DNA of 64,000 nucleotides from Lateolabrax maculatus (taxonomy: Eukaryota > Chordata > Actinopteri > Acropomatiformes > Lateolabracidae), in NCBI GenBank assembly GCA_031216445.1, contig CM062214.1, positions 29,072,501 through 29,136,500 of the forward strand, given 5' to 3'. Positions 35,668-46,299 of the stretch are shown piece by piece. The notes below the pieces were generated by a model, which worked only from the letters and a program-made list of their open reading frames with translations, was not told the origin of the DNA and did not search any database. The position numbers and the translations under genes are program-made. How positions within the stretch are numbered: position 1 is the stretch's first letter; every line of letters starts with the position of its first letter.

Positions 35668-38600
35668 CTGGAATACGACACAGAAACAAATACGGAAACA
35701 TGTCAGAACTCTTTGTTTTCTACAGAACAGCTACAGGGTTTGGTGCCTTGCTTAAAGGCTCCTCAACTGTACTCTAGCAATAGAAAAGGTTTGTTCAGCC
35801 CGTCTGAAGATTACATTCATCTATTTAGTTTGACGTCTCACTTTGTGTGCTTCTATGACAGACTTTTGCCAACGAAATTAAAACAGAAAGCAGCCAACTA
35901 AAGCACTGATTCTACTTTTTGTTTGCATATGTTTTGCACCAAAGCTCAATCTGATGACTTTAACATAAAAAATCTTCACTTTTCCATCTTGTTGCTCAGG
36001 TTTTATCTTATTTTGATAAACTGAAGCTGTTTATGTAGAGAAAAAACTGCCAAACTAAACTATTTCACGAGAAAAATGATATAAAACAACTCGTTTTGCA
36101 GACATTAAAAGTTCACAGGGATTTTGGGCTCCATGCAAAATAGTAAAACTGCAAAATGTCGGACGTACAACATTATGTCATTACGATATCAGCCACAAAT
36201 TCATGCAGCACTTACCTGCACGGACTGGATCATTACTGAGTCCAACAGCCACTAGTGTGAATACCTTTGCACTCAATGTTGTAATGAAGCTCACATACAA
36301 TGAAGTAAAGGGGTCAGTACGAAGAGGAGGACCCCGGCCTTCAGACTGAAGAAGGATGCACCACTCTGGGTCATAATTATACTGAACATGACTGTGTGTC
36401 GGTGAGCATCTGCAGCTCAACCAACCTGTTTACTTATTGATCTTATCTCTTATTTATCTTATTATTTTATTGGTCAGTAGAACAGTTGAAAGGTTTCCAT
36501 CCTTTTTCAGAGAACAGCAGGAATGCTCCTCACGTACCAGTATGTTTACATCAGTAATGAAATGTAAATCGTGGTGTTATAATGGGAACATGAGATAAAA
36601 CAAAATGTTTGGGAATCTTGGCTCAGTTTATTAATCCACTGAATTCCCCTTTTATTTCCCACCATTTGAACATGGCAAAGACTCCGTAAAGAAGGACGAC
36701 AGCAGCAGCTTTATCAATAACTAAAATATTACAGCAGAAAATATTTCTCAGACACAAATAACCAGTTTTTATAACCAGTCAAGTCAAACTGAGGCATAGA
36801 GACAAACAGGAGGTAAGAGAGGGATTTTATTAACTCTAAACTATTCCATTTAGTTCTGCTAAGTTAGCCTAGTCGACTTCTTGATCGATCTATAATTCAA
36901 TAATCAATAGTGGCCTGCACCTGCATTAGCTGTTGATTTTATGCTATACTCCTTCATTTAATGAAGGAGTATAACACTGATAGTTATATTGAATGACTAA
37001 CGGCGTCACAGTCAAACTGCTGCTGTCGTGCTTTCTTGGACAAACAAAATGTTTAGACCTGTGAGGTGGACAGAGGCCAGTCCTCATCCTCCATGTGGAC
37101 CTCCACAAACTCTTCCAGGTCTGGATTTGGACAGGGGTGTTAGTGAAGGTTTGGCGTGTTTATGGCTTTTTTGTCTCAACAAATTGAAAGTATAGAAAGT
37201 CCTCATCCTGAGTTTGAGGAAAGGTTTAGGTTTGGGCTGCTGCTTTAAAAATGTCCTCCATCATGAAAAGCACTGCCTGGAAAATGCCTGGAACACCAGC
37301 GTCTGTTCCCACTAAACTGCGCTCTGCCATAAACTGACATAGACTGTCCTGAATGGTCAGTTATGTGTCTAAGGGGAGGTGGGGGTGGGGGGTTCACGCA
37401 GGCAACAGCTAGAGTTAAATTCAGATGTGTTTGGAGATTACTGGGTGTCAGTTAACACAACATTGAGTGCGTTTACTTGCGTACTTGTATACTGGTCATG
37501 ATCAGGTTTTTGGAGTATCCTGGTTATGAGTTGTGCATGCAAATATCATATCGTGGTTCAGAACCTGAATAAGACTCAGGTCTCAGGAACTCAGGAACTC
37601 AGATAGAGATGTGGCATGTAAACACCTGATCCAGATTTCGGAACATTGTTGGTACAGAACATGGTGACTGATATGATCATGTATACAGAGATATAAAGAA
37701 CCATCACATCCCTGATGTGATCAAAACCAGAATAAGACCCAAAACCAGGATGGCTCGAGCGCATGTAAACGCACTCAGCGACATTACTTACTGCTTCTGT
37801 AACTCATCAATGCGGTTCCTGAACGTGAGCACCTGAAAAACGACACAGCAGCAGCTTTAACACACAGCTGGACACATTTACCTTGGAGGAGAAGGACCTC
37901 CCTCTGCTCTCCTGAACAGGCTCCAGGGCTGAACGCTGCAGGCTGAGGCATCATGGGAAACCAAGACAGGTTGGGAACAGTGTTTCCTCTGGTTTAGCTT
38001 TGGTTTAATTTGACCTAGAACTAGTGTTTCTATCCTGACAGAGACATTATTTTCTATCTTCTTCTGAAGTCTGTTATTGCTCGAATCAGGGACGAATGTT
38101 GATCTCCTGATACAGAAGAAACCACAGAGGAAGAACCACTTCCTGATCATAATAATATGATTCGTCTTGGTTTCCCAAAAAGAAACATGGACGGTTTAGA
38201 GAGATTGGGCTTCAGCTCTGCTCTGAAACTACTAGAGGCTCCGACTTACCTGTTGGACACACACCTGAAGCTCTCACATCCAGACCAGGACGTGGAGGAG
38301 CTCAGCCCACCAACACCACCTTTACTTCACCTCAGATCATTAATCTGAACTGAAGAGTTTGATCCCAAAAAGGCATCGACACTGACTGTAACTAGCCCAG
38401 GAGCGGTTTCGCCTGTGTACGGCGGCTCAGAAGTGTCCTTGTTAGAGGAAACACTCACATTTGTGTCATTATAAAAAAGGATTTCATCAGAATAAATCTC
38501 GTTATACTGGAAACTTTTTCATTATATGTAGAAACAAATACTCACATAAAACGGCTAAATGTCTGTTTTTAATGAAATACTCAGTTTCCTTATGTTTGAC

Positions 38601-41600
38601 TCATATTTGGCTTTAACCTTGTCAAGTCTGATTACAGAATTAAAGCTGTTTAACTTCACAATGTTTCAGATGCTCACTAAACAAATTTTTTTCATTTTGG
38701 AAACGAACTCTTCAGTTTTTTTTGGTGGTGTTTCATGTCCTGTCGGCCAGCGGGGGGCTCCGGCTCTCTGACTTCCTTCATGCTAACATGCAGCTAACCT
38801 GAAGCCAGCAGGCAAACACCTGCTCAGCTCTACTTACAATTTACTGAGCTCCTCAACTCTCTTACGCAGGGTTGTAACCTGGAGGGAATCAAAGAGCACA
38901 TCCAGGGTTCAAATCCGACAGGTGAGTTCAGCTGGACGCTGGCCTCCAGTCGCCGTTATCAGCATCATCAACATATACCGCAACAGTTTGAGCCACAACC
39001 TGAGTAATGTACTTTACAAATATTTCTTCTAAATAAAACACACTACGTTATTTAGTGTTCAGTTACCAAGCTCCTCTCCTGTGGAACCAGCTCCCAGTTT
39101 GGGTTCTGGAGGCAGACCCCCTCTCCTCATTTAAGAGTCTGCTTCAAACGTTCCTCTTTGATAAAGCTTATAGTTAGGGCTGGCTCAGGTGAGCCCTGAA
39201 CCATCCCTTAGTTATGCTGCTATAGGCTTAGACTGCCGGGGGATTTCCCATGATGCACTGAGCTTCTCTCTCCTCTCTTATCCCATTACTGCATGTTACT
39301 AACTCCACCTCTTCCTGTAGTTTGGAGCTTTCTCTCTTTCTGCAGGTGTTTGTGCCTCTGGAGCTGTAGAGTCTGGATCTGTGACTGCAGCCGTCTACTG
39401 CCCCCATGTTCCTGCTCCACACTCACTGCTGCACTGATTATTATTAGTCTGATTATTATGTTGTCTGTCCTCCCCCTCTCTCTCCCCTCTCCCCCTCTCT
39501 CTTCCCCTTTCAACTGGGTGGAGGCAGATGGCCGCCCACCCTGCTCAAGGTTTTTCTCTGTAAATAATATTTAAAGAGTCGCTCTGGACCTGCTCTGTGT
39601 GGAAAGTGTCCTGAGAGAACTTCTGTTATGATTTGGTGCTATACAAATAACATGGACTTGACTTGACTGAAACATCATCGTCAAAATCATGATTTAGAAT
39701 CATCAATTGATCAAAAAGAAAATAAATTTAATTTATATCCAGAAATTCAACTCAGACTTTGTGTAATTTCACAGTTTTCAATATTTGATGGCAGAAATGT
39801 GGTTCTATGTGCACTGTAATAAACATTATCAATAATATGTTATATGCATTATCAAACATTATCTTTTAATCATTATTCATAAATAAGTCAATTAACCTCG
39901 TTACCGATAACTCACAATCCTCTCTTCAAACAACATCTATAAAAAGCTCAGTTAAATTCTGTGGAACCTTTCAGGATAACATACAGTAAACATACAGGTT
40001 TATATTTGTCACGTCAAATATCAAACGTTAACTGTATCATTAATGTTCCTCCATAAGTTTTCATGTCATAACTAGACTTAGTTTCACTAAACATCGGTCA
40101 GCCACCAGCAGCAGTGAAGCTGAACCTGTTCTTATTAAGACAGATGTCTGTATTTAAAGTACAGATGACAGGACGGAGACTCACCTCGTATTTCTGCCTC
40201 TTCAGTCTCTCCATGTGGTCGAACTTCTCAGACTCCAGCTGTGTCATCCATTCATGCAGCTCATTGATCTTATCCCTGCAGGAAACACAACGGCACCCTC
40301 ACATGAGTAAAACTGATGACATCAACGGCTTCAAACAGTAAAAAAGGTCAAAGTCAATATTTTAGTATTTTAGTGTTGATTGTGCTGAGTCACGTTAAGT
40401 CACGTTGAGTCGCGTTGATTCCTGCTGAGTCACGTTGAGTCGTGTTTTAGTGTTAAAGTGTTGATTTGTGCTGAGTCACGATGAGTCACGTTACGTCGTG
40501 CTGAGTCACGATGAGTCACACTGAGTCACATTGAGTCACGATGAGTCACGATGAGTCATACTTCAGCTTGTCTTCATTCAGGTGGTCGATGTTGAGTTGC
40601 TTGCGTCTGGCGGCCAGAATCTTCTTCTTCTTCTCTCTCTCAGTCTCTTTCTTTCCTCCTCTCTTCTGGTCGGCCTTTTCAGTTGGACAGAAGAAGGTTA
40701 ACTTCCACAGTACACAAGTTCTGTACTTCAGAACAATCTTGACAAACTATTTCATGCTCCTTTCTAATTCGACTTCACTGCGTACTGACAGTAGTATCAG
40801 TGTAGTATCAGTGTGTACTGACAGTAGTATTAGTGTGTACTGACAGTAGTATCAGTGTAGTATCAGTGTGTACTGACAGTAGTATTAGTGTGTACTGACA
40901 GTAGTATCAGTGTAGTATCAGTGCGTACTGACAGTAGTATCAGTGCGTACTGACAGTAGTATTAGTGATTACTGACAGTAGTATTAGTGATTACTGACAG
41001 TAGTATCAGTGCATACTGACAGCAGTATCAGTGCGTACTGACAGTAGTATTAGTGATTACTGACAGTAGTATCAGTGCATACTGACAGCAGTATCAGTGC
41101 GTACTGACAGTAGTATTAGTGCGTACTGACAGTAGTATTAGTGTGTACTGACCTTCTGCAGGTGGCTGCTGTAGTTGGAGCCCATGCTGGACAGAGCCGA
41201 CTTCTTCTTTGCTTCATCATCTGCCTTCTTCTTAGCATCGCTCTCCTCCCTGATCCGCCTCTCCTCCTGGTTCACACAAAACAACCAGAGTGAGACCTCC
41301 GAGTCCACCATTCACTCTCAGTACTCCCAGTTCTGCCAGTACTCTCCCACACTCCCAGTACACCCAGTAACACAGGAAAGAGTGACACACAGAGCACATG
41401 GCTATGTGAGAATGGAAATGTGTGAGTTGACTAAAGTTTGAAGTGAAATAGTGAACAGAGGCAGTGCACCGACCTCACGTCTGGCCTGGCGCTCCTTCTC
41501 CTTCTCAGCACGGACCCGCTGCTGCTCGGCCCTCTCGGCACGACGCTTCTCCTGCAGGACGGCGGCAAACACAGCGTCACACCCTTTCCTCAACACTCTT

Positions 41601-44600
41601 TAACCCACCACACACCCGATGAGGAGATTAATACTCTCTCATGGCTGTACCGTTAATATGATATGTTAGCTTAGCTTAGCATAAAGACTGGAGACGGGCA
41701 AACTGCCAGCCGGGCTCCGTCCACAGGTGATAAAATGGCTGTGGTTAATCCACTGCTTCCAAACATTTGGCTTTATCTTAACTCTTTCCATCCCTTTAGT
41801 CCTCCTGTGATCCCTCAGATTTGTTTATTACGTTCAGTAATGTAGTGACAGTAAGTTACCTTTAGTGCTTTGTTTGGTCTATTGAGGATCAAATTCAGGT
41901 GTTTCACTTTTTAAAAGCTTAAAGGGATTTTTCTCCCTTAGACTCACAATCCTGTCTTTGAGGGCAATCAGCTCCTCTTCCTCCTTCTTCCTGCACTCAA
42001 AGTGAGCATCGATCAGGCCCTGCAGCTCCACCAGATCCTTGTTCTGACGCTTCTTCTGGATGTCCTGCAGGCAGACGTCCAGGAGACAACACTCAGTCAA
42101 ACAGAAACACAGCATGAACGGAAAGCCTTCATGTTGTCACTTCAGGTCTACTTACATCAAAGTCCACTTTCTCACCATCGGGGATTTTAGGAGCGCTGGG
42201 CCTGTAGGAGAGAGGGTTTGGGTCTTCAGTGAACTGGTGCTGATTATAATGTTGATGTTTCTTTGTTCTCAGCTAAATGGCTCAGATCGAAATATTGACA
42301 GAAATCATTAGAAGTCACATTATGTGAGAAGGAAACTTACTTGAACTTTGGCTTCTCCTCTGCAGGTTAGGAAATGAAGAGGGGACAAGTACATGTCATC
42401 GGGTTAGAAACAAAGCCCATTATAGATTAGGATTAAAAATGTAAACTGTAGCCTTACTTTAAAATAGGGTTAGAACAACAGGTTAATACTGTAAACATGA
42501 AAACAGAATCAGACTTTAACAGTATGAAGTTTCATGAATATCAGAGAACCAGTTACAGTCAATCTGAATATTTAACACAGTGCTGAACATCACTTCGATC
42601 ATACAGCCTCATGTGCTTTTTCGTTTGCCTTTTATCATTAATATTATAATGTGCCATAACATAATTATGTGTGTCAGGTTTCTTTTGGCTTGACCCCAAA
42701 CTCATTTTACATAAGCAAGGCCGAGTGGTTTCCTCATTTCTTTGTTTTGTGTGAACCCAGAGTCTGGCGGCTCCATGCCATGCAGGTGACGAGTGGCATA
42801 GCAGGAGTGTGACGGTGGGGTCGCTGCGCACTAAAGAACGTGTTAGCGTTTTATATTCTTTCACCCTTTTTCTCCACTAGCACTTTTCATTTTTCTCAAA
42901 GTTCATTCAGTAAACATTTAAAATTGTGTCTTTTTCTTTGCAGGATTTGGATTTCAAACAATGGGTGCCAATTGGGCAGACATGTTGTGAGCAGCAGGCG
43001 TTCCCGAGTACAGACGTCAGACCTGGACTCTGTAGTCCTTCCAAAACCAGAATAACAGATTTCAGATTTGTCAGAAGTTTTTAAATCAACATACCTTCCT
43101 CTTCAAAGGCCTCTGCATGCAGCAAGCATCCAAAACAAAAGCAGAACAGACAACAGCATTAGCAGGCGCACTGAGAACATCCAACCAGCTAAACAGTCAA
43201 ACTACAAAACTATCAGCTGCAGTGTCTGTAAATTCTCAAATAACTGACAGATCTCAAATATTAGCGGCCAGCATGATCACATGAAGACCAGTTGCTTATA
43301 GAGGATGGCTAAAAACACTTGTACCTGTACTTCAATAACTAACATGATCAATTCTAAAAAAATGACATTTCCATCCAACAGAGTCATGTAATATCGCTGC
43401 TTTTTAACAGCAATAATAATTAAAAAAAGCACACTTGAAGTGAAGCTGCTCACTAATATACTACAAAATGTAGAAATAAAGTGGGGGAATTGAACAAATA
43501 TTAGACTGTTTAAAATAAAGGTCTGAGGTTAATAAGGTAAATAAATGCCAGTATTTGAGAATTTAGGGTCTTGGTTTGTTGAAGCCACGTATGACCTTTA
43601 CTATTTAACTCTGCATTCACGTGCCATCGAACATTTCAGGAATATCAAAGTAAAAGATTTGAGTAGACATGTTTGATGCGATGATAGTTTTTAACTTCAT
43701 CAACATGGCAGAAAATTACTGTTTATTTAGCTTAACATTGGTTTGGCATTAAATCATAAATTTAATGGCATTAAATCGAAAGAACTGCTTCTTTAATACA
43801 GCACGTGAATGAGCATATCATATAAGATGGTGATATCCAGCAGGTAGGACACACTATCTTTTTTTTTTTGGAATTGACATGTTTATTTTCATGCTTAGCA
43901 GTAAATGTTATTCCCTTTGAAAAAGCATATTATGTATTTAATATGATGTTTACCTTTATCAGACGTCACAATAATGAAAAAGCAACCATGTACACCAAAT
44001 ACAAGTACTTAGAGTACATGTGGTACAGTAAGTAGTATAAGTAGGGTTAGACTGATAAAAGAGGCCAATGTTTGTTCTTTTTAGAATTTAAGCCCTGAAA
44101 CAATCTCTTTATAAAATATTATCATGTTCATAGTATATATTTTTGCCCACCTTTAGCATACAGTATGGAAGGCATACGTGCTGATTAACTAGCACTCCCT
44201 ATATCTTTCGATGCTTTGCAGTTTGAAATGTAAATTCCTTGTAAGTTACAAAGTTTAGCCAAGAAGCTAAAGTTTTTGACAACTGAGATTTGTGTTTTCA
44301 GAAGATTTGAATCTACAATTCCCAGACTCAAAATGTTATAACCTTTGTATTTCTAAAAAGATTCATATTGTATGACACTAAATGCCAATTTACTTCAGAC
44401 GTTTGACAGAAACTCGTAAAAAAAACGTCTCAGGAGGATTGAATGATTTTTTTATGATCAAAGTTAACAGAACAGAGGCAAACCTAGAAGCAGGGCAGGA
44501 CTTTGGCTCTTTATATCAGCCTAAAACATGGGCTTTAGCTGAAATATTAGTCATCAGTAACTGTAAGATGCTTAGGTGAGAACATGTTTATATTACTATG

Positions 44601-44803
44601 AAAAGCTGGGCCCTTTGAGTCCATGACTTTGTCCAGCAGGGAAAGGAAGGCAGCGTTAGCACTAGAGATTAGTGGGGTCTGTCTGGCTGGAGAATACCTG
44701 TTGCCTGAGAAAGGATGATAGAATACCCCCTACCCCCCTCCATGCCACATACCTTCAGACTCAGGCTCAGGCTCAGGCTCTGGTTCTGGTTCTGGTTCTA
44801 CCA

Positions 44804-44837
<34 letters not shown>

Positions 44838-46274
44838 CTCTGGCTCAGGTGCCGCCTCAGGGGCCACCTCTACTTCTTCTACTACCTCCTCTTCTACAGC
44901 TACACAACATGCAGCGAGTCATCGGGGAGAGGAAGGGTGGTGAGAGGGTTAATGGAAGCAGGAGAAAGGGAAACAGGTGGAGGTGGGTGGGGTGAGTAGA
45001 TGAAACGGGACATATGAGGAGGTTCATTGTGGGGCAGTTTAGGGGAGCTGCCACCAGATGGCGCTAAAGCAGGTGAGACAGCAAGCAGTTACAGGAGGGA
45101 AAAGGTCAGTCATTGATGGTCAGTCATTGATGGATGAAATGTGATCGATTCCTGAGAATACCTGCACTGCAACTCAGTGTGGTCGAATACAAAAAGAGAG
45201 AAAAATTCTATCCTGATGTCTTTTCATTGATCTCAGATAGCGTTAGTGTTAACCAGCATGCCACAAGTACAAGTACATGTGGAAGTAAAAACACACGTTT
45301 TCAAAAATGACTGACAAATTAGTATCAATGACATGAGATCATCCGGAGTCTACAGGCTGCATCTTACCATCGTATTCTTCGCGTTTGTCCGAGGAAAGAA
45401 AGGAGCAGAAGAACATTATCAAAAGATTCCGTATGTACCCATTTTTGACAGAATACAAATGCAAAATGTGGGTACACTGGGGATCCATGCTAAGCATACA
45501 CAACAAAGTCGTCCCGGGCTGATCAGAGCTCGCTGGCAGGACTTTAAAGTGACGTTAAACTTCTCGATGTCACTGCTCTTTCATCTGCACGAGTGTTCAG
45601 CTCGGGAGGACTGTTTAGTTGCAGATGGTCATGCAGAGCTGCAGGACTCGTTGCCAACAGGTCAGTGCTGGGTTGTGCAATTTAGATTTTATACTTTTAG
45701 ATTCGGATTTCACAGCATATTTGACACTGTCCTGATGCCAGCATTGGTGCCTGCAACCATGCTACAGCGGGAGGGTAATAAATTTGCAGATTTTGCATTA
45801 TTGTACAACTTGAATCTGGAAGAGTCAAGCCAAACATACAAATTTCTCCATGGAAAATAACTCTCTACAGGGGATGGAAAATCAGTTAGGTAAGACTCAG
45901 AAATAATAATGGGATTTAGCATGGAACACCGGACTGTACCTGGATCTAATTTTGGGGGATTTTATGTTTTAAACAGGGAAAATGTTGGTACTTACCCCCG
46001 GCATCACTGCAAGACAGAAGGAAAGGAAATTCTGATTTAGAGTTAAAGCTAATCATTACAATTGTGTTAAAATTCATGCTTAATGGTGCATTTTGTAGTT
46101 GACAAAATAACCTGAACTCTGAGTAGCTTTTTCCAGAGCTTTCAACTGCATAAACATGGCTAGTAAGAGGACCTTGAGTTAAGATTATTTCGTCAAACTA
46201 CTCACCAGAAGGTTCAAAGTTTGTGAAAATACAAATTGACTTACACTTCCTCATTGTCAGACATGGTGACAGTG
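35631..46274 (-). CDS. tnnt3, fast skeletal muscle troponin T (gene span, at least 14 coding exons)
   Basis: Troponin T anchors the troponin complex to tropomyosin on the thin filament and transmits the calcium signal in fast muscle. Reading leftwards, the coding exons are 46274-46255, 46006-45996, 45376-45368, 44893-44753, 43112-43095, 42359-42341, 42201-42156, 42064-41948, 41551-41474, 41266-41153, 40674-40562, 40275-40185, one of 38878-38838 or 37832-37792, and 35667-35631. With either alternative exon the total is 855 nt and 284 residues, in frame throughout, which strongly supports the model. There is an acidic N-terminus, a Glu-Pro repeat (about 14-60), the tropomyosin-binding region (DIQKKRQNKDLVELQ, about 89-127), a Lys/Glu-rich central helix, the troponin I/C-binding coiled coil (about 229-259) and a basic tail (SKKGAAARRK). 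Linkage to myod1 suggests the teleost tnnt3b copy; that paralogue call is inference. Additional tiny alternative 5' exons may have been missed. Confidence 0.93.
36945..36973. repeat. Perfect 14-bp inverted repeat with 1-nt loop
   Basis: TATACTCCTTCATT and its exact complement AATGAAGGAGTATA are separated by a single T, inside the last tnnt3 intron. Could extrude as a cruciform or form a hairpin in the pre-mRNA. Confidence 0.9.
37464..37777. mobile_element. 314-bp MITE with matched terminal inverted repeats
   Basis: The left end reads TGAGTGCGTTTACTTGCG and the right end CGCATGTAAACGCACTCA. The outer 13 bp are perfect complements. The inside has no coding content. This is a non-autonomous DNA transposon of a class I cannot name. 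No clear target duplication is visible (flanks AACAT and GCGAC). Confidence 0.75.
37792..37832 (-). CDS. tnnt3 alternative exon B (41 nt)
   Basis: Encodes VLTFRNRIDELQK plus two bases and joins the last exon in phase. A MITE ends 12 nt beyond its splice donor. Confidence 0.88.
38838..38878 (-). CDS. tnnt3 alternative exon A (41 nt)
   Basis: Encodes VTTLRKRVEELSK plus two bases. Same length and phase as exon B, so the two are probably mutually exclusive, as for the alternative exons 16/17 of mammalian TNNT3. They tune calcium sensitivity. Confidence 0.88.
39060..39668 (+). mobile_element. L2-like LINE 3' end, copy 1
   Basis: Carries the teleost-typical tail words AGCTCCTCTCCTGTGGAACC, GATAAAGCTTATAGTTAGGG, GGTGGAGGCAGATGGC and a terminus with TATACAAATAACATGGACTT followed by repeated ACTTG. 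It lies in a tnnt3 intron in antisense orientation. A roughly 240-bp block (39278-39517) is nearly identical to 49740-49978. An internal segment present in copy 2 is deleted here. Confidence 0.8.
40185..40275 (-). CDS. tnnt3 exon, troponin I/C-binding coiled coil
   Basis: 91 nt encoding DKINELHEWMTQLESEKFDH and MERLKRQKYE. A heptad-like helix that pairs with troponin I. Confidence 0.95.
40386..40558. repeat. 10-bp intronic array of TGAGTCA (AP-1 consensus) sites
   Basis: TGAGTCA occurs at 40386, 40426, 40472, 40482, 40502, 40512, 40522, 40532, 40542 and 40552. The last six are spaced exactly 10 bp. The array ends at the tnnt3 splice donor (exon edge 40562), so on the transcribed strand it starts at intron position +4. 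Confidence 0.93.
40562..40674 (-). CDS. tnnt3 exon encoding ADQKRGGKKETEREKKKKIL
   Basis: 113 nt, ending LNIDHLNEDKL plus two bases. The donor GTATGACTCA merges into the AP-1-like array. Confidence 0.95.
40782..41152. repeat. 22-bp intronic minisatellite including the tnnt3 splice donor
   Basis: The octamer NTACTGAC recurs at 40782, 40815, 40837, 40870, 40892, 40925, 40947, 40969, 40991, 41013, 41035, 41057, 41079, 41101, 41123 and 41145. Spacing is 22 bp, with three 33-bp steps among the first five and a fourth at 40892-40925. On the minus strand the last copy is the authentic donor GTCAGTAC. Confidence 0.95.
41153..41266 (-). CDS. tnnt3 exon encoding EERRIREESDAKKKADDEAK
   Basis: 114 nt, phase 0, ending SMGSNYSSHLQK. 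Its donor is CAGAAG|GTCAGTAC and is continuous with the 22-bp array in the next intron. Confidence 0.95.
41474..41551 (-). CDS. tnnt3 exon encoding EKRRAERAEQQRVRAEKEKE
   Basis: 78 nt, phase 0, ending RQARRE before donor GTCGGT. Charged single helix typical of the family. Confidence 0.95.
41655..41740. repeat. Dispersed repeat, second copy (GCTTAGCATAAAGACTGG family)
   Basis: TTAGCTTAGCATAAAGACTG and following CAAACTGCCAGCC match the element at 24870 and the unit amplified at 62091. Lies in a tnnt3 intron. Confidence 0.6.
41948..42064 (-). CDS. tnnt3 exon, tropomyosin-binding core
   Basis: 117 nt, phase 0. Encodes DIQKKRQNKDLVELQGLIDA through EEELIALKDRI, the most conserved tropomyosin-binding helix of troponin T. 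Confidence 0.96.
42156..42201 (-). CDS. tnnt3 exon encoding PSAPKIPDGEKVDFD
   Basis: 46 nt between CCTACAG and GAT|GTAAGT. APKIPDGEKVDFD is a hallmark of troponin T. Confidence 0.93.
42341..42359 (-). CDS. tnnt3 exon encoding EEKPKF (19 nt)
   Basis: Acceptor CCTGCAG, donor CAA|GTAAGT. The EEKPKFK motif is conserved just before the tropomyosin-binding core. Confidence 0.88.
43095..43112 (-). CDS. tnnt3 exon encoding EAFEEE (18 nt)
   Basis: Acceptor CATGCAG, donor AAG|GTATGT, phase 1 at both ends, so it could be skipped without frame loss. Confidence 0.8.
44753..44893 (-). CDS. tnnt3 Glu-Pro repeat exon (141 nt)
   Basis: Acceptor GCTGTAG, donor AAG|GTATGT. It encodes EEEVVEEVEVAPEAA, then a long Glu-Pro alternation interrupted once by Val-Val, and ends EPESE. 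The EP part is written by hexanucleotide repeats (GAACCA/GAGCCA/GAGCCT). Such an acidic hypervariable N-terminal segment is a known troponin T feature. Confidence 0.85.
45368..45376 (-). CDS. tnnt3 micro-exon (9 nt), tentative
   Basis: Between a GCGAAG acceptor and GTAAGA donor. Adds Glu-Tyr-Asp in phase, resembling the EQYEE segment of other fast troponin T proteins. The acceptor is weak (AAG). Confidence 0.45.
45996..46006 (-). CDS. tnnt3 micro-exon (11 nt)
   Basis: Between CTTGCAG and GTAAGT. It completes Val and adds Asp-Ala-Gly with one base over. Phase fits both neighbours. Confidence 0.65.
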
Positions 46275-46295
46275 GACTTTGCAACCTGGATGCAA
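46255..46295 (-). CDS. tnnt3 exon 2 with start codon
   Basis: Acceptor TGCATCCAG at the right, ATG at 46274-46272, encodes MSDNEE plus two bases of Val, donor GT|GTAAGT. This is the canonical troponin T N-terminus. Confidence 0.88.
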
Positions 46296-46299
46296 GAGA

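Noticed and set aside
38900..38925. GGTTCAAATCC match to a tRNA B-box
   Set aside because: The upstream position for an A-box is occupied by a tnnt3 exon and no cloverleaf can be drawn.
45333..45860. 175-codon plus-strand frame inside a tnnt3 intron (MRSSGVYRLHLT...)
   Set aside because: It is the longest non-repeat orphan frame, but it is antisense to a tnnt3 micro-exon, lacks any recognisable domain, and has no visible promoter or polyadenylation context. Probably chance.
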